From SUG1106 sp051883095 (lineage in GTDB: Bacteria; Bacillota; Clostridia; Peptostreptococcales; Anaerovoracaceae), in contig JBJETB010000090.1 of NCBI GenBank assembly GCA_051883095.1, positions 45,723-109,722 of the forward strand: DNA of 64,000 nucleotides, given 5' to 3'. Each line of letters opens with the position of its first letter. Position 1 is the stretch's first letter. A program made the translations under genes and the position numbers. A model generated the notes under the pieces. It had not been told where the DNA came from and ran no database searches. It saw only the letters and a program-made list of their open reading frames with translations. Shown piece after piece: positions 26,657 to 35,496 of this stretch.

Positions 26657-27811
26657 CTATTTCGTGCCAAAAACAGACTGAATCCGTTTTAACGCTTCTA
26701 TCAAAATTTCCGAGCTAGATGCAAAAGAAATACGTATGTACCCCTCACCTGCATCTCCAAAAGCAGAACCAGGGGTTGTAATAACCTGACATTCTTCTAT
26801 CAGTTTTTGTGACACCTCAGCAGATGTCAATCCCGTGTCCTTTATATTTACAAAAGCATAAAAAGCACCCTCAGGTTTTGTAAAACTAAAACCCTTTATT
26901 TTATTTAATCCTTTGCTTAACAGTTCAGCTCTTTCTTCATACGTTTTACGCATATTTTCAACATCATCCCTTTCGGATTTCAATGCAACGTATGCAGCAT
27001 ATTGGCTTGCGGCATTAACACTTGATGTTAACGATTCCTGCATTACTGTCATAGCCTTTATGAAAGATTCTTCAGCAACTGCATAACCAACACGCCACCC
27101 AGTCATTGCAAAAGTTTTCGAAAAGCTATTTATAGTTATTGTACGCTCAAACATATCAGGAAGAGAAGCAATGCTATAATTTTTGCGTCCATCGTATACT
27201 ATGGATTCATATGGTTCGTCAGAAATAACAATTAAATTTTTTTCCTTTGCAAGTTCCGCTATCGCTTTTAGTTCGTTAAGGCTCAAAACTGCCCCCGTGG
27301 GATTCGAAGGGCTGTTAATCAAAATTGCTTTTGTAGAAGGCTTCATTGCCTTTCTTATAGCATTCGCAGTAAGATGAAAGTGTTCTTGTTCCTTGGTAGG
27401 AACGGGGATAACTTCAACACCTGCAAGAGCAAAATATCCCAAATAATTCGGATAATACGGATCTGCAATAATAACACTCTCTCCCGGATTGAGAGAACAC
27501 TGGATTGCTGACATTAAAGCCTGACCTGCTCCATTTGTTACCATTACATTGTTTTCTCTGCATTGTATATCATTTTCTGCAACCATTTTCTCCGCAATGG
27601 CCTTTCTTAAAATAGGCAAACCCGAATTAGCCACATATTTTGTATAACCATGATTCAATGCATATGAACCTGCATCTATTATATGCTGAGGTGTTTCAAA
27701 ATCAGGCTCGCCAATGCATAAATTAATTACATTGTCATATTCTGCCGCCAATGCAAACATTTTTCTGATGCCGGATACCGGCATACTATCTGCAATAATA
27801 CTCCTTCTCAT
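26657..27811 (-). CDS. Class I/II PLP-dependent aminotransferase
   Basis: Fold-type I aminotransferase of 384 residues, AspB/PatA-like. The PLP lysine is in NSFSKTFAMTGWRVGYA (about residue 235). Other hallmarks are NLCIGEPDFETPQHII, INSPSNPTGAVLS and the C-terminal Arg in GYIRISFASS. Substrate specificity cannot be read from sequence. It is the last gene of the long minus-strand accessory run and 10 bp after the aldolase fusion, so it probably supplies or consumes an amino/keto acid of that pathway. Confidence 0.88.
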   Translation of the reverse strand: MRRSIIADSMPVSGIRKMFALAAEYDNVINLCIGEPDFETPQHIIDAGSYALNHGYTKYVANSGLPILRKAIAEKMVAENDIQCRENNVMVTNGAGQALMSAIQCSLNPGESVIIADPYYPNYLGYFALAGVEVIPVPTKEQEHFHLTANAIRKAMKPSTKAILINSPSNPTGAVLSLNELKAIAELAKEKNLIVISDEPYESIVYDGRKNYSIASLPDMFERTITINSFSKTFAMTGWRVGYAVAEESFIKAMTVMQESLTSSVNAASQYAAYVALKSERDDVENMRKTYEERAELLSKGLNKIKGFSFTKPEGAFYAFVNIKDTGLTSAEVSQKLIEECQVITTPGSAFGDAGEGYIRISFASSSEILIEALKRIQSVFGTK

Positions 27812-27821
27812 TTATTCTCCT

Positions 27822-28790
27822 TTATTTTGTTACAAGGTGGAATGCAAAACCGCCTATCTGTTCTTTAAGATACACTGATGTCAGTTTGTCACCTTTATAT
27901 TTAGCAGTTTCCATATCAAACTCTACACCACTCTTTGACAGGAAATACATCGCTCTCTCACAACTGCTGGTTCCAATTGCAATATGTCCATGCACTCCCG
28001 GAAAACGCTTTCTGCATACTTCAATTCTGTCGGAGGCAAACGTCGAGGCACTTTTAACATCTTCTTCAAATCCGAAAAGACTTGAAAGCAGCTTCACCTG
28101 CTTATCTGCATCTTCCTCAGAATCGTTGTTGATGCCGACATGTACCACTCTGAAGTTTAACATCGCCATTACCGCTTCCTTTGCAAGTTTTGTAATCTCA
28201 TCAAATCTTTCGTTTTCGATAAAATCTTTCTTTACCATCCATGAACCGCCACATGCAACCACCTTATCAAAGGACAGATACTCAAGAAGATTATCTTTAT
28301 TTACTCCTCCGGTCGGCATAAAATGAATATTCACGTATGGACCTGCAAGCGCTTTAAGCATCTTTACACCTCCGGCCTGTTCTGCCGGGAAGAACTTTAC
28401 TGTATCCAGACCTGCCGCTAAAGCCATCTCTATGGCATTCGTATCCATGCAGCCAGGTACAACAGGCACTCCTTTTTCAACGCAATAATTCACAACTTCC
28501 GGATTATACCCAGGGGTAACAATAAATTTTGCACCCGCAGCCACGGCCCTGTCAACCTGTTCTACAGTAAGTACCGTACCAGCTCCAAGGAGCATATCAG
28601 GATAAGCTGCCGAAATATTTCTGATGGATTCTTCTGCTGCATCTGTTCTAAATGTCACTTCCGCACAGTCAATTCCTCCATCAAGAAGCGCCTTTGCAAC
28701 CTTAGCCGCTTTTGAGGCATCATTCAAAACTATTACAGGAACAATTCCTATTTTAGAAATATTTTTAAGTAATTCATTCATAATATTCAC
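27822..28790 (-). CDS. KDPG/KHG aldolase fused to a VOC (glyoxalase-like) domain
   Basis: Residues 1-205 are a class I 2-keto-3-deoxy-6-phosphogluconate / 4-hydroxy-2-oxoglutarate aldolase, with AEVTFRTDAA, LLGAGTVLT, the Schiff-base Lys in TVKFFPAEQAGG (about residue 135) and FMPTGGVN. Residues about 210-322 form a second module (FRVVHVGINNDSEEDADKQV, ending GGFAFHLVTK) that resembles a vicinal-oxygen-chelate fold. Normal KDPG aldolase stops near 210, so this is a fusion. The kinase directly upstream makes the KDG-to-KDPG-to-pyruvate plus glyceraldehyde-3-phosphate route likely. The role of the added domain is unknown. Confidence 0.85.
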   Translation of the reverse strand: MNIMNELLKNISKIGIVPVIVLNDASKAAKVAKALLDGGIDCAEVTFRTDAAEESIRNISAAYPDMLLGAGTVLTVEQVDRAVAAGAKFIVTPGYNPEVVNYCVEKGVPVVPGCMDTNAIEMALAAGLDTVKFFPAEQAGGVKMLKALAGPYVNIHFMPTGGVNKDNLLEYLSFDKVVACGGSWMVKKDFIENERFDEITKLAKEAVMAMLNFRVVHVGINNDSEEDADKQVKLLSSLFGFEEDVKSASTFASDRIEVCRKRFPGVHGHIAIGTSSCERAMYFLSKSGVEFDMETAKYKGDKLTSVYLKEQIGGFAFHLVTK

Positions 28791-28799
28791 CCTTATAAC

Positions 28800-29825
28800 T
28801 TATCTCTGCACTCTGCCGGAACCGTCACCGTTCATGAGTTTTTCTGCATCATCCACTGATATTCTGTTGAAATCTCCTAAAATGCTATGCTTCAGGCAGG
28901 ACGCAGCAACAGCAAACTCCAGTGCCTCACGATCAGTCTCATAATGTGTCAAACCATAAATGAGACCTCCGGCAAAGCTGTCTCCACCTCCGACTCTATC
29001 GATAATATCATTTATGTCATAGTGTTTACTTACCATGAATTCTTCTCGATTATTCAGGCATGCGGACCATCCGTTTGAATCTGCACTCCTACTTTCGCGC
29101 AGGGTGATGGCAATCTTCTTTACATTCGGATATAGTTCCAAAACCTTATTGCTAAGTTTTTCATATTTGTTGCTGTCAATCTGACCCGATTCTACATCCA
29201 CATCTATGGTAATGCCGAGAGATTTCTGTACATCCTCTTCGTTTGCAATGAGTACATCTGAATTTGCCGCAATTATACACATGACCTCATCGGCAGTTTT
29301 GCCATATTTCCATAAATTTTTTCTGTAGTTAAGGTCACAGGATACAGTAATGCCACGCTTTTTTGCCTCCTGAACACTTTCTACGGAAAGCATCATCAGG
29401 CTCTCAGAAACAGCAGGAGTAATTCCCGTAATGTGGAACCAGTCAACATCTTTAAAAGCAACATCCCAATCAATGGAACCAGGACCGGCTAAAGAAATAC
29501 TACTATATGCCCGGTCATAGATTACCTTGCTTGGCAGCTGATTTGCGCCAGCTTCAAGATAATATATACCCATTCTACCTGGACCTTTTAATATCCTGCT
29601 TGTATCAACGTTGAATCTTCTTAACTCACTAATGCAAGCATCTCCTAATGCATTTTGTGGTAACACGGTCAGGAAGGCTGCATCCATTCCATAATTAGCC
29701 AAAGATACGGCAACATTTGCCTCCCCTCCACCAAATGTAGCTTCAAACCTTTGACTCTGAAGCAGTCGTTCATGACCCGGTGCTTTGAGTCTCAACATTA
29801 TTTCACCGAATGTAAGCGCTTTCAC
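28800..29825 (-). CDS. kdgK: PfkB-family sugar kinase, probably 2-keto-3-deoxygluconate kinase
   Basis: Ribokinase-fold protein of 341 residues. It has an N-terminal TFGGGEANVAVSLANYG signature, a central substrate region and the C-terminal PfkB signature with catalytic Asp in DRVGGGDSFAGGLIYGL (about residue 290). Length and sequence fit the clostridial KDG kinase subgroup. It is 9 bp upstream of the KDPG aldolase, so its product is probably KDPG. The assigned sugar acid is inference from that pairing. Confidence 0.8.
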   Translation of the reverse strand: MKALTFGEIMLRLKAPGHERLLQSQRFEATFGGGEANVAVSLANYGMDAAFLTVLPQNALGDACISELRRFNVDTSRILKGPGRMGIYYLEAGANQLPSKVIYDRAYSSISLAGPGSIDWDVAFKDVDWFHITGITPAVSESLMMLSVESVQEAKKRGITVSCDLNYRKNLWKYGKTADEVMCIIAANSDVLIANEEDVQKSLGITIDVDVESGQIDSNKYEKLSNKVLELYPNVKKIAITLRESRSADSNGWSACLNNREEFMVSKHYDINDIIDRVGGGDSFAGGLIYGLTHYETDREALEFAVAASCLKHSILGDFNRISVDDAEKLMNGDGSGRVQR

Positions 29826-29841
29826 AAAGATACACTCCCTT

Positions 29842-30756
29842 CTATATTTTTTCTATTACTTCTTCTATAACTTCACGAATTTTTTTAATCAAGTCTTCAT
29901 TTTCCTCATAGTCGGCTATTAGAGGTCGTTTCGCAAATCCTGCATCAAAACCTCTTGCTTTCAACGCAAAATGTGAAGATATGATACTGTTTTTATATTT
30001 TATTTTTTTTACAGCTTCATTGATTAACTCATAAGCCACCTCTGCTGAATATCTATCATCTGACATTGATATTCTATAAAAAGCTGAAATGACTTCGGGA
30101 ATATAATTGCATGCACCAGAAATAAACGTGTCCAGTGATAATTCTCGAAAATTTAACCAATTTGTAGTTGTACCTGGAATATACCTGAAATCATTTTTAT
30201 TTAAAATTTCATTATGACACACATCAAATCCCAGATGAATATCAGCAGAACTATCCTTAATACCTTTGACACCGATCTGGTTCAATTTAATTAAGAAATC
30301 AAGTTCCATCTTTTTACCTGTTAATGCTGGATTAGCATACGCTAATACGGGAATATCACCAGCTGCACTTACAAGTTCACCATAATACTCCATCAGCTCT
30401 CTTTCACTATAACTAAATGTATACGGATTAACCGCACTGACTGCTGCGGCATTCAATCTACTAGCTTCCCTAGCGAGATCAACAGAACTTGCAGTATCGT
30501 TTGTTCCAACATGGGCGATAAAATATGCATCTGGACAATCTGAAACAACATCTAATGCTAATTTATAAACATCTTTTCTTTGATTGGAGTCCATTAGATA
30601 ACCGCTGCCATATGTCCCCGTAACAAACAACCCATTTACGCCCGAATCCAGCATCCATTTCATATGCTTTCCGGTTAGTTTTAAATCTACATCACCATTA
30701 GACTTGAAAAAAGTCAAAGATGGTGCGATTACGCCTTTTATTTTTCTATTATTCAT
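29842..30756 (-). CDS. DapA/NanA-superfamily aldolase or dehydratase
   Basis: A 304-residue TIM-barrel enzyme of the dihydrodipicolinate synthase superfamily. The Schiff-base Lys is in VKGIKDSSAD (about residue 170), and the Tyr of the relay is in NPYTFSYS. The GTTGE loop of true DapA reads GTYGSG here, and DapA's YNVPxRTG is AYANPALTG, so it is not lysine-pathway DapA. Relatives split 2-keto-3-deoxy sugar acids or dehydrate sugar acids and hydroxyproline derivatives. In this operon a 2-keto acid lyase is likely; the substrate is unknown. Confidence 0.75.
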   Translation of the reverse strand: MNNRKIKGVIAPSLTFFKSNGDVDLKLTGKHMKWMLDSGVNGLFVTGTYGSGYLMDSNQRKDVYKLALDVVSDCPDAYFIAHVGTNDTASSVDLAREASRLNAAAVSAVNPYTFSYSERELMEYYGELVSAAGDIPVLAYANPALTGKKMELDFLIKLNQIGVKGIKDSSADIHLGFDVCHNEILNKNDFRYIPGTTTNWLNFRELSLDTFISGACNYIPEVISAFYRISMSDDRYSAEVAYELINEAVKKIKYKNSIISSHFALKARGFDAGFAKRPLIADYEENEDLIKKIREVIEEVIEKI

Positions 30757-30769
30757 TATCGATTCTATT

Positions 30770-32101
30770 TTACAATTTTTTCCACTGCTGCAATTGTGGA
30801 AAATAAGTACCTTCAGCTATTCTTTTCATCGACATGTGAGAGCAGCACATTAATTCGTATAATTCCCATTTTTCTTCAGCACTTTCACATTTACTTTCAA
30901 AGTACTTTGTGATAGTATCTCTTGAAAAATCGTGGCACACATAATGCCCTGCATCAGAAAGCATTTCCTCAATTTCTGTTTCATCTGCTGAACTTTCAAT
31001 AAAACCGTACTTTTTCAGAAAACTCAATCCCTCAAATTTACTCCAGATTCCATCGGTTATGTTTCTCGTTACTTCTAATTTTGCATAGCCTGCAATATTG
31101 ATGAATTCATGCCATAATTTCATATATTTAACCAGTTCCAAATCAAGACCTGCCACTTTAAATATATGTTCTTTCTCAAATTCAATTTTTTTATCAATAG
31201 AACAGTCAAAACATAAATCTGATACATATCTGGCAGAACCTTCTGTAAATGCTGAAGAAGGAGAATACAATGATACTACAGACATTTCAGGCCACAATGT
31301 ATCTATGAATGTTTGAGTACGCTTCTCATAATATGTAATATGTCCAGGCTCAATTTCATGCCCAATATATTCCATTACATTTTCAACAGTCCAATCATAA
31401 TCTAAATTAAAATTACGTTCATAATATACGCCATCATAGTCGTACCCGAATAGAACAGAAATAAAAACTGTTTTAGGATTAGGTAAATGTCGAACTCGTA
31501 TTCTAGGTTTACTATTACCTGTTATATGCATATTTTTCATAGACATATCGTGAAAAACATCATTTACTTCACACAAAACATCCAATAATTTTTCTTTTGG
31601 AATAGAAATCCTTTTTTTAAAAGATTCGATCTTATCTAATGTACTACCCTCCCCTGGAAGATTAGCCATTTTTTCGAAAATGATGTCAAAATTGTTATAA
31701 TCATATTTTGGCGCTATGAGGTTATATAACTCATATGTCATTTCGTCAAATGAATACTTTTTGCCCAAAAGCATTCCTGTTCTGAATTTTAAACTTTTAA
31801 TATGTGTAAGCAAATACTCTATACGATCTCGTTCGTCATCCGCTGCTTCCGGTGCATAACTTAATAAGACATCCTCAAGATTATCTGTCTCCTCATAGAT
31901 ATCTTTCAATGTTTTTCCATGTTTAGCATCCCCTAATTCATAATCAGGAAGAGTTTTATAATTTCTTGAAAAGCGCATATTTGTTCTACGCCAAAACGGC
32001 CCCTCAACATACCATTGTATATCTACAGTGTCGTATAAACTTTTGCATACTGTAAGTTCCAAAAGTTGATTGCCTATCGAATTTAATACTGCTTCTGACA
32101 T
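30770..32101 (-). CDS. DUF885-like putative metallohydrolase
   Basis: A 443-residue soluble protein without signal peptide. The HExxPGH motif of DUF885 proteins appears as HEIEPGH (248-254), followed by AFTEGSARY (about 284-292), which matches the AFxEGWAxY motif of that family. DUF885 proteins are distant M2/M3-like zinc peptidases. The N-terminal 200 residues are divergent, and the protein is shorter than typical members (about 550-600). Lying between the DapA-like gene and the ABC transporter, it may hydrolyse an imported peptide or amide. The function is inferred only. Confidence 0.6.
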   Translation of the reverse strand: MSEAVLNSIGNQLLELTVCKSLYDTVDIQWYVEGPFWRRTNMRFSRNYKTLPDYELGDAKHGKTLKDIYEETDNLEDVLLSYAPEAADDERDRIEYLLTHIKSLKFRTGMLLGKKYSFDEMTYELYNLIAPKYDYNNFDIIFEKMANLPGEGSTLDKIESFKKRISIPKEKLLDVLCEVNDVFHDMSMKNMHITGNSKPRIRVRHLPNPKTVFISVLFGYDYDGVYYERNFNLDYDWTVENVMEYIGHEIEPGHITYYEKRTQTFIDTLWPEMSVVSLYSPSSAFTEGSARYVSDLCFDCSIDKKIEFEKEHIFKVAGLDLELVKYMKLWHEFINIAGYAKLEVTRNITDGIWSKFEGLSFLKKYGFIESSADETEIEEMLSDAGHYVCHDFSRDTITKYFESKCESAEEKWELYELMCCSHMSMKRIAEGTYFPQLQQWKKL

Positions 32102-32118
32102 ACTTTACTCCTAATCAT

Positions 32119-32844
32119 TTATTTAATTCCCATATATTCTTTTTGGATGAAAGGATCATCTATCATTTCTGAGGATTTTCCTTCATATGTTATCCTCCCT
32201 GTGTTTAATATATATGCCCGATCTGATACATCAAGGGCTAAATAAACATTTTGTTCTACAAGAAGAATAGTTTGTCCCTTTTCTCGATTAATTTTTTTGA
32301 TTTTTTCAAATAATTCATCGATTACAATGGGAGCTAATCCTAAAGACGGTTCATCAAAACAAAGAAGTGTAGGTCTAGACATTAGAGCCCTTCCTACTGC
32401 CAACATCTGTTGTTCCCCTCCTGAAAGAGTCCCTCCCATTTGATGATATCTCTCTTTTAATCTAGGAAACAGTAATAAGACATCTTCGAGGTCTTCTTCT
32501 ATACCGTCTTTATCTTTTCTCCTATATGCACCAATTTTCAAATTATCTTTAACTGAAAGGTTTGGGAAAATTCTTCTTCCCTCTGGTACAAGAGAAATCC
32601 CTTCACCAACCACATCATGAACAGTCTTTGGAATCGGTTTTCCATTAAAAATTATTTCACCTGTTCCAATTTCTTTATCTCCTGCGATTGTTCTCAGCAA
32701 AGTTGATTTACCGGCTCCATTGGCTCCTATTATACTTAGAATCTCTCCACGTTTAAGTTCGAGAGAAACGTTGTTTAATGCCTGAATTCCACCATAGTAT
32801 ACATTCAGATCTTTTACTTCTAAGAGTAGATTTTTATCCATCAA
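32119..32844 (-). CDS. livF: Branched-chain-type ABC transporter ATPase (LivF-like)
   Basis: Second ATPase of a HAAT-family importer, 241 residues. It has Walker A GANGAGKSTLLRT, the signature LSGGEQQML and Walker B LLCFDEPSLGLAP. It overlaps the LivG-like gene by 11 bp. The order is K-H-M-G-F, the standard one. The cargo is probably an amino acid or amide, not necessarily branched-chain. Confidence 0.93.
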   Translation of the reverse strand: MMDKNLLLEVKDLNVYYGGIQALNNVSLELKRGEILSIIGANGAGKSTLLRTIAGDKEIGTGEIIFNGKPIPKTVHDVVGEGISLVPEGRRIFPNLSVKDNLKIGAYRRKDKDGIEEDLEDVLLLFPRLKERYHQMGGTLSGGEQQMLAVGRALMSRPTLLCFDEPSLGLAPIVIDELFEKIKKINREKGQTILLVEQNVYLALDVSDRAYILNTGRITYEGKSSEMIDDPFIQKEYMGIK

Positions 32845-33622
32845 TTTCTCTCCTTTCCCCCAAATAAGCCTTTATAACCGTAGGGTCATTTTGTACTTCT
32901 TCGGGTGTTCCCTCAGCCAAAATTTCTCCAAGATTAAGTACATAGAGTCTTTCGCATAATTGCATAACAAAATCCATGTGATGTTCTATCAATACTATTG
33001 TAATATTAAGTTCTTTTTTTATTTTCCGTAAAACATCAGCTAATTCATTGCATTCATCATTATTCATACCAGCTGCCGGCTCATCTAAGAGAAGAAGTTT
33101 TGGTTCACAAGCTAACGCTCTTGCTATTTCTAGTCTTCTTTGTAATCCATATGGCATATTTCCTGCTTGCTGATTTTCATAACCCTTAAGATCCATAAGT
33201 TCAAGATAATAATATGCCTTCTCTTCTACCTCTCTATCAATACGTTTTACTTTTGGTGTTCTTAAAAATGCCTCCAAAATATTGTACCTAGGCACACTGG
33301 ACAAACTAGCTGAAACATTCCATAATGCGCTCATTTTAGGAAAAAGTCTTATATTCTGAAATGTTCTGCTTATACCTAAATTATTAATTTGGTCCGGTCT
33401 TAATTTACCAAGATCCTTATCTAAAAAACTAATCTTTCCACTTGTTACTGGAACATTTCCAGTAATGGCATTATAAAGTGTCGTTTTTCCCGCTCCGTTA
33501 GGACCTATGATTCCAACAAATTCACCTTCATCGATATGAATGTTTACATCAGATATGGCTTTTAACCCTCCAAACTGTATAAGAAGGTCTTCAATCTTTA
33601 ATAAACTTTTATTATCACTCAT
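32834..33622 (-). CDS. livG: Branched-chain-type ABC transporter ATPase (LivG-like)
   Basis: First ATPase of the importer, 262 residues. It has Walker A GPNGAGKTTLYNAITG, a LivG-type long insert, a degenerate signature (NMPYGLQRRLEIARALA) usual for LivG, and Walker B LLLLDEPAAGMN. It overlaps the permease gene by 8 bp. Confidence 0.93.
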   Translation of the reverse strand: MSDNKSLLKIEDLLIQFGGLKAISDVNIHIDEGEFVGIIGPNGAGKTTLYNAITGNVPVTSGKISFLDKDLGKLRPDQINNLGISRTFQNIRLFPKMSALWNVSASLSSVPRYNILEAFLRTPKVKRIDREVEEKAYYYLELMDLKGYENQQAGNMPYGLQRRLEIARALACEPKLLLLDEPAAGMNNDECNELADVLRKIKKELNITIVLIEHHMDFVMQLCERLYVLNLGEILAEGTPEEVQNDPTVIKAYLGERREIDG

Positions 33623-34541
33623 TTTTTCTACTCCCTTCCATATTCAGTTCAGAGTTCTTTTTTAAAAACACTTTACTTAACATTTTTTTACATCCGAGAT
33701 ATATTCCTTTTGGCGAGAATTCGCGATATCCCATAAGCCCCTCTGGCTTAAAAAGCATAAATCCTACAAATACTAAACCATAAATTACAAGTCGCCATTC
33801 TATTAAAGTCCTCAAAAGTTCAGGAAGTAAAATCAAAATAAATCCAACCAGTAATGGCCCAGAAATGCTGTTAACACCACCCATTACAACGGCCGCTGTT
33901 AAATCTGTAGATTTTATTGAACTAAAGCTGACTGGTGAAATATACGTCATAAAGAATGCAAACATTCCGCCAGCAAACCCACAATAAAAAGCACTAATCA
34001 TCAAGGTTGTCATTTTTACTTTAAAAATATTTACACCAATCATTTCTGCTGCTACTTCTTGTTGATTAACAGCGATGCAATTTCTTCCATATTCAGATTT
34101 AATAAATGATCTTAAAAAATAAACACTGATAACAGTAAAAATTAATGCCCATACAATATTTGTTAGTCTTGGAATTCCAATAATACCCATGGCACCTCCA
34201 AATATTGAAGTTTGACTGGTATTAGCAAGAACTAATCTTACAATTTCTCCAAAGCCAAGTGTGGCAATTGCAAAATAGTCACCACTTAATTTAAACTTCA
34301 ATGTTGGATATCCAATAATAATACTGGAAACCGCTGCAATCAGGCCTCCTGCTATAAGTGCAAGCACATATGGCACATGCAAATGAATATAAAGTAATGC
34401 TGCGGCATATCCTCCAACTGCCATAAAACCTGCATGGCCCATTGAAAACATTCCGGTATAACCTGTAAGGAGTACCATCCCTCCTACAGCAACTACGTTA
34501 ATACATCCTATAATTACAAGAGTTAATATATACATAGGCAC
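33615..34541 (-). CDS. livM: Branched-chain-type ABC transporter permease (LivM-like)
   Basis: Inner-membrane permease of 308 residues with about 8-9 hydrophobic helices. It has the LivM signature LLTGYTGMFSMGHAGFMAVGGY (positions about 25-46), a mid-loop AVNQQEVAAEMIGVNIFKVK that contacts the ATPase, and a charged C-terminus. Co-translated with LivG. Confidence 0.92.
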   Translation of the reverse strand: MPMYILTLVIIGCINVVAVGGMVLLTGYTGMFSMGHAGFMAVGGYAAALLYIHLHVPYVLALIAGGLIAAVSSIIIGYPTLKFKLSGDYFAIATLGFGEIVRLVLANTSQTSIFGGAMGIIGIPRLTNIVWALIFTVISVYFLRSFIKSEYGRNCIAVNQQEVAAEMIGVNIFKVKMTTLMISAFYCGFAGGMFAFFMTYISPVSFSSIKSTDLTAAVVMGGVNSISGPLLVGFILILLPELLRTLIEWRLVIYGLVFVGFMLFKPEGLMGYREFSPKGIYLGCKKMLSKVFLKKNSELNMEGSRKNE

Positions 34542-34547
34542 CTCCTT

Positions 34548-35426
34548 TTACAGCTTATCCTGATAATTTTTGCCCAATAATCCATTAGGAAGAAATAATA
34601 ACATTATTACCATGAATGCATAAGCAAACAGATCCCTGTAAGTTGACGAAATATATCCTGATACCAGTGTTTCTAAAACCCCTAGTATAATTCCACCTAC
34701 AATTGCTCCTGGAAGACTTCCTAATCCTCCTATAACACTTGCAATAAATGCTTTAGTAGATAAATCGGCCAAATTTGGATAAACCGTATATTTTATACCG
34801 AAAAAAATTCCGGCAATAGCTGCTGTCAAACCCGAAATTGCAAAAACAATCAATGAAACCTTATTAACGTTAATACCCATTAGACCAGCTGTAGATGTAT
34901 CTTGTGCACATGCTCTTACAGCAATCCCAGATTTTGTTTTCTCAAGAAAATACCATAAGATTACTAATGCTATTAATGAAACAATCATCGCTAAAATATC
35001 AACCTTACCTACGGAAACACTTCCAAAAGTAAAGGTTTTGGAAGAAATCTCAATAGGGAAAGCATGAAGATTAGCTCCGAGAAGTACCAAAACAAGATTA
35101 ACAATAAACATGTTAATACCCATGGCTGAAATCATCATAAATAATCTTGATGCCTTCTTTTTACGCATTGGTCTGTAGGCTGCAAGCTCAACCAAGAGTG
35201 AAGCTATTGCTCCAAACCCTAAAGCAAAAAAGATACCACCTACAATTGGCATCCCTAATTTAGCGATAGAATAATAACCAGCGAATGCAGATGTCATCAT
35301 AATTGCGCCAAAAGAGAAATTTGTAAATTGAAAAATGCTATATATTAACGAATATCCAACAGCTAGTACTGCATATATACCACCTATTGATAAACCCGTT
35401 ATTACATGTTGTATTAATTGGCTCAT
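34548..35426 (-). CDS. livH: Branched-chain-type ABC transporter permease (LivH-like)
   Basis: Inner-membrane permease of 292 residues with about 8 helices. It starts GLSIGGIYAVLAVGYSLIYS and has FSFGAIMM and the ATPase-contacting loop RACAQDTSTAGLMGINVNKV. It lies 6 bp before the LivM-like gene. Confidence 0.92.
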   Translation of the reverse strand: MSQLIQHVITGLSIGGIYAVLAVGYSLIYSIFQFTNFSFGAIMMTSAFAGYYSIAKLGMPIVGGIFFALGFGAIASLLVELAAYRPMRKKKASRLFMMISAMGINMFIVNLVLVLLGANLHAFPIEISSKTFTFGSVSVGKVDILAMIVSLIALVILWYFLEKTKSGIAVRACAQDTSTAGLMGINVNKVSLIVFAISGLTAAIAGIFFGIKYTVYPNLADLSTKAFIASVIGGLGSLPGAIVGGIILGVLETLVSGYISSTYRDLFAYAFMVIMLLFLPNGLLGKNYQDKL

Positions 35427-35496
35427 AACAACTCCAATTCCGGGGTGGCAATTTTGCCACCCCTTATTAAAACTTTTAGACTTTAAGATTACGTTT

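Noticed and set aside
29842..30756. Annotating the DapA-like gene as lysine-pathway dapA
   Set aside because: The GTTGE and YNVP motifs are altered and the context is catabolic; no other lysine genes are adjacent.
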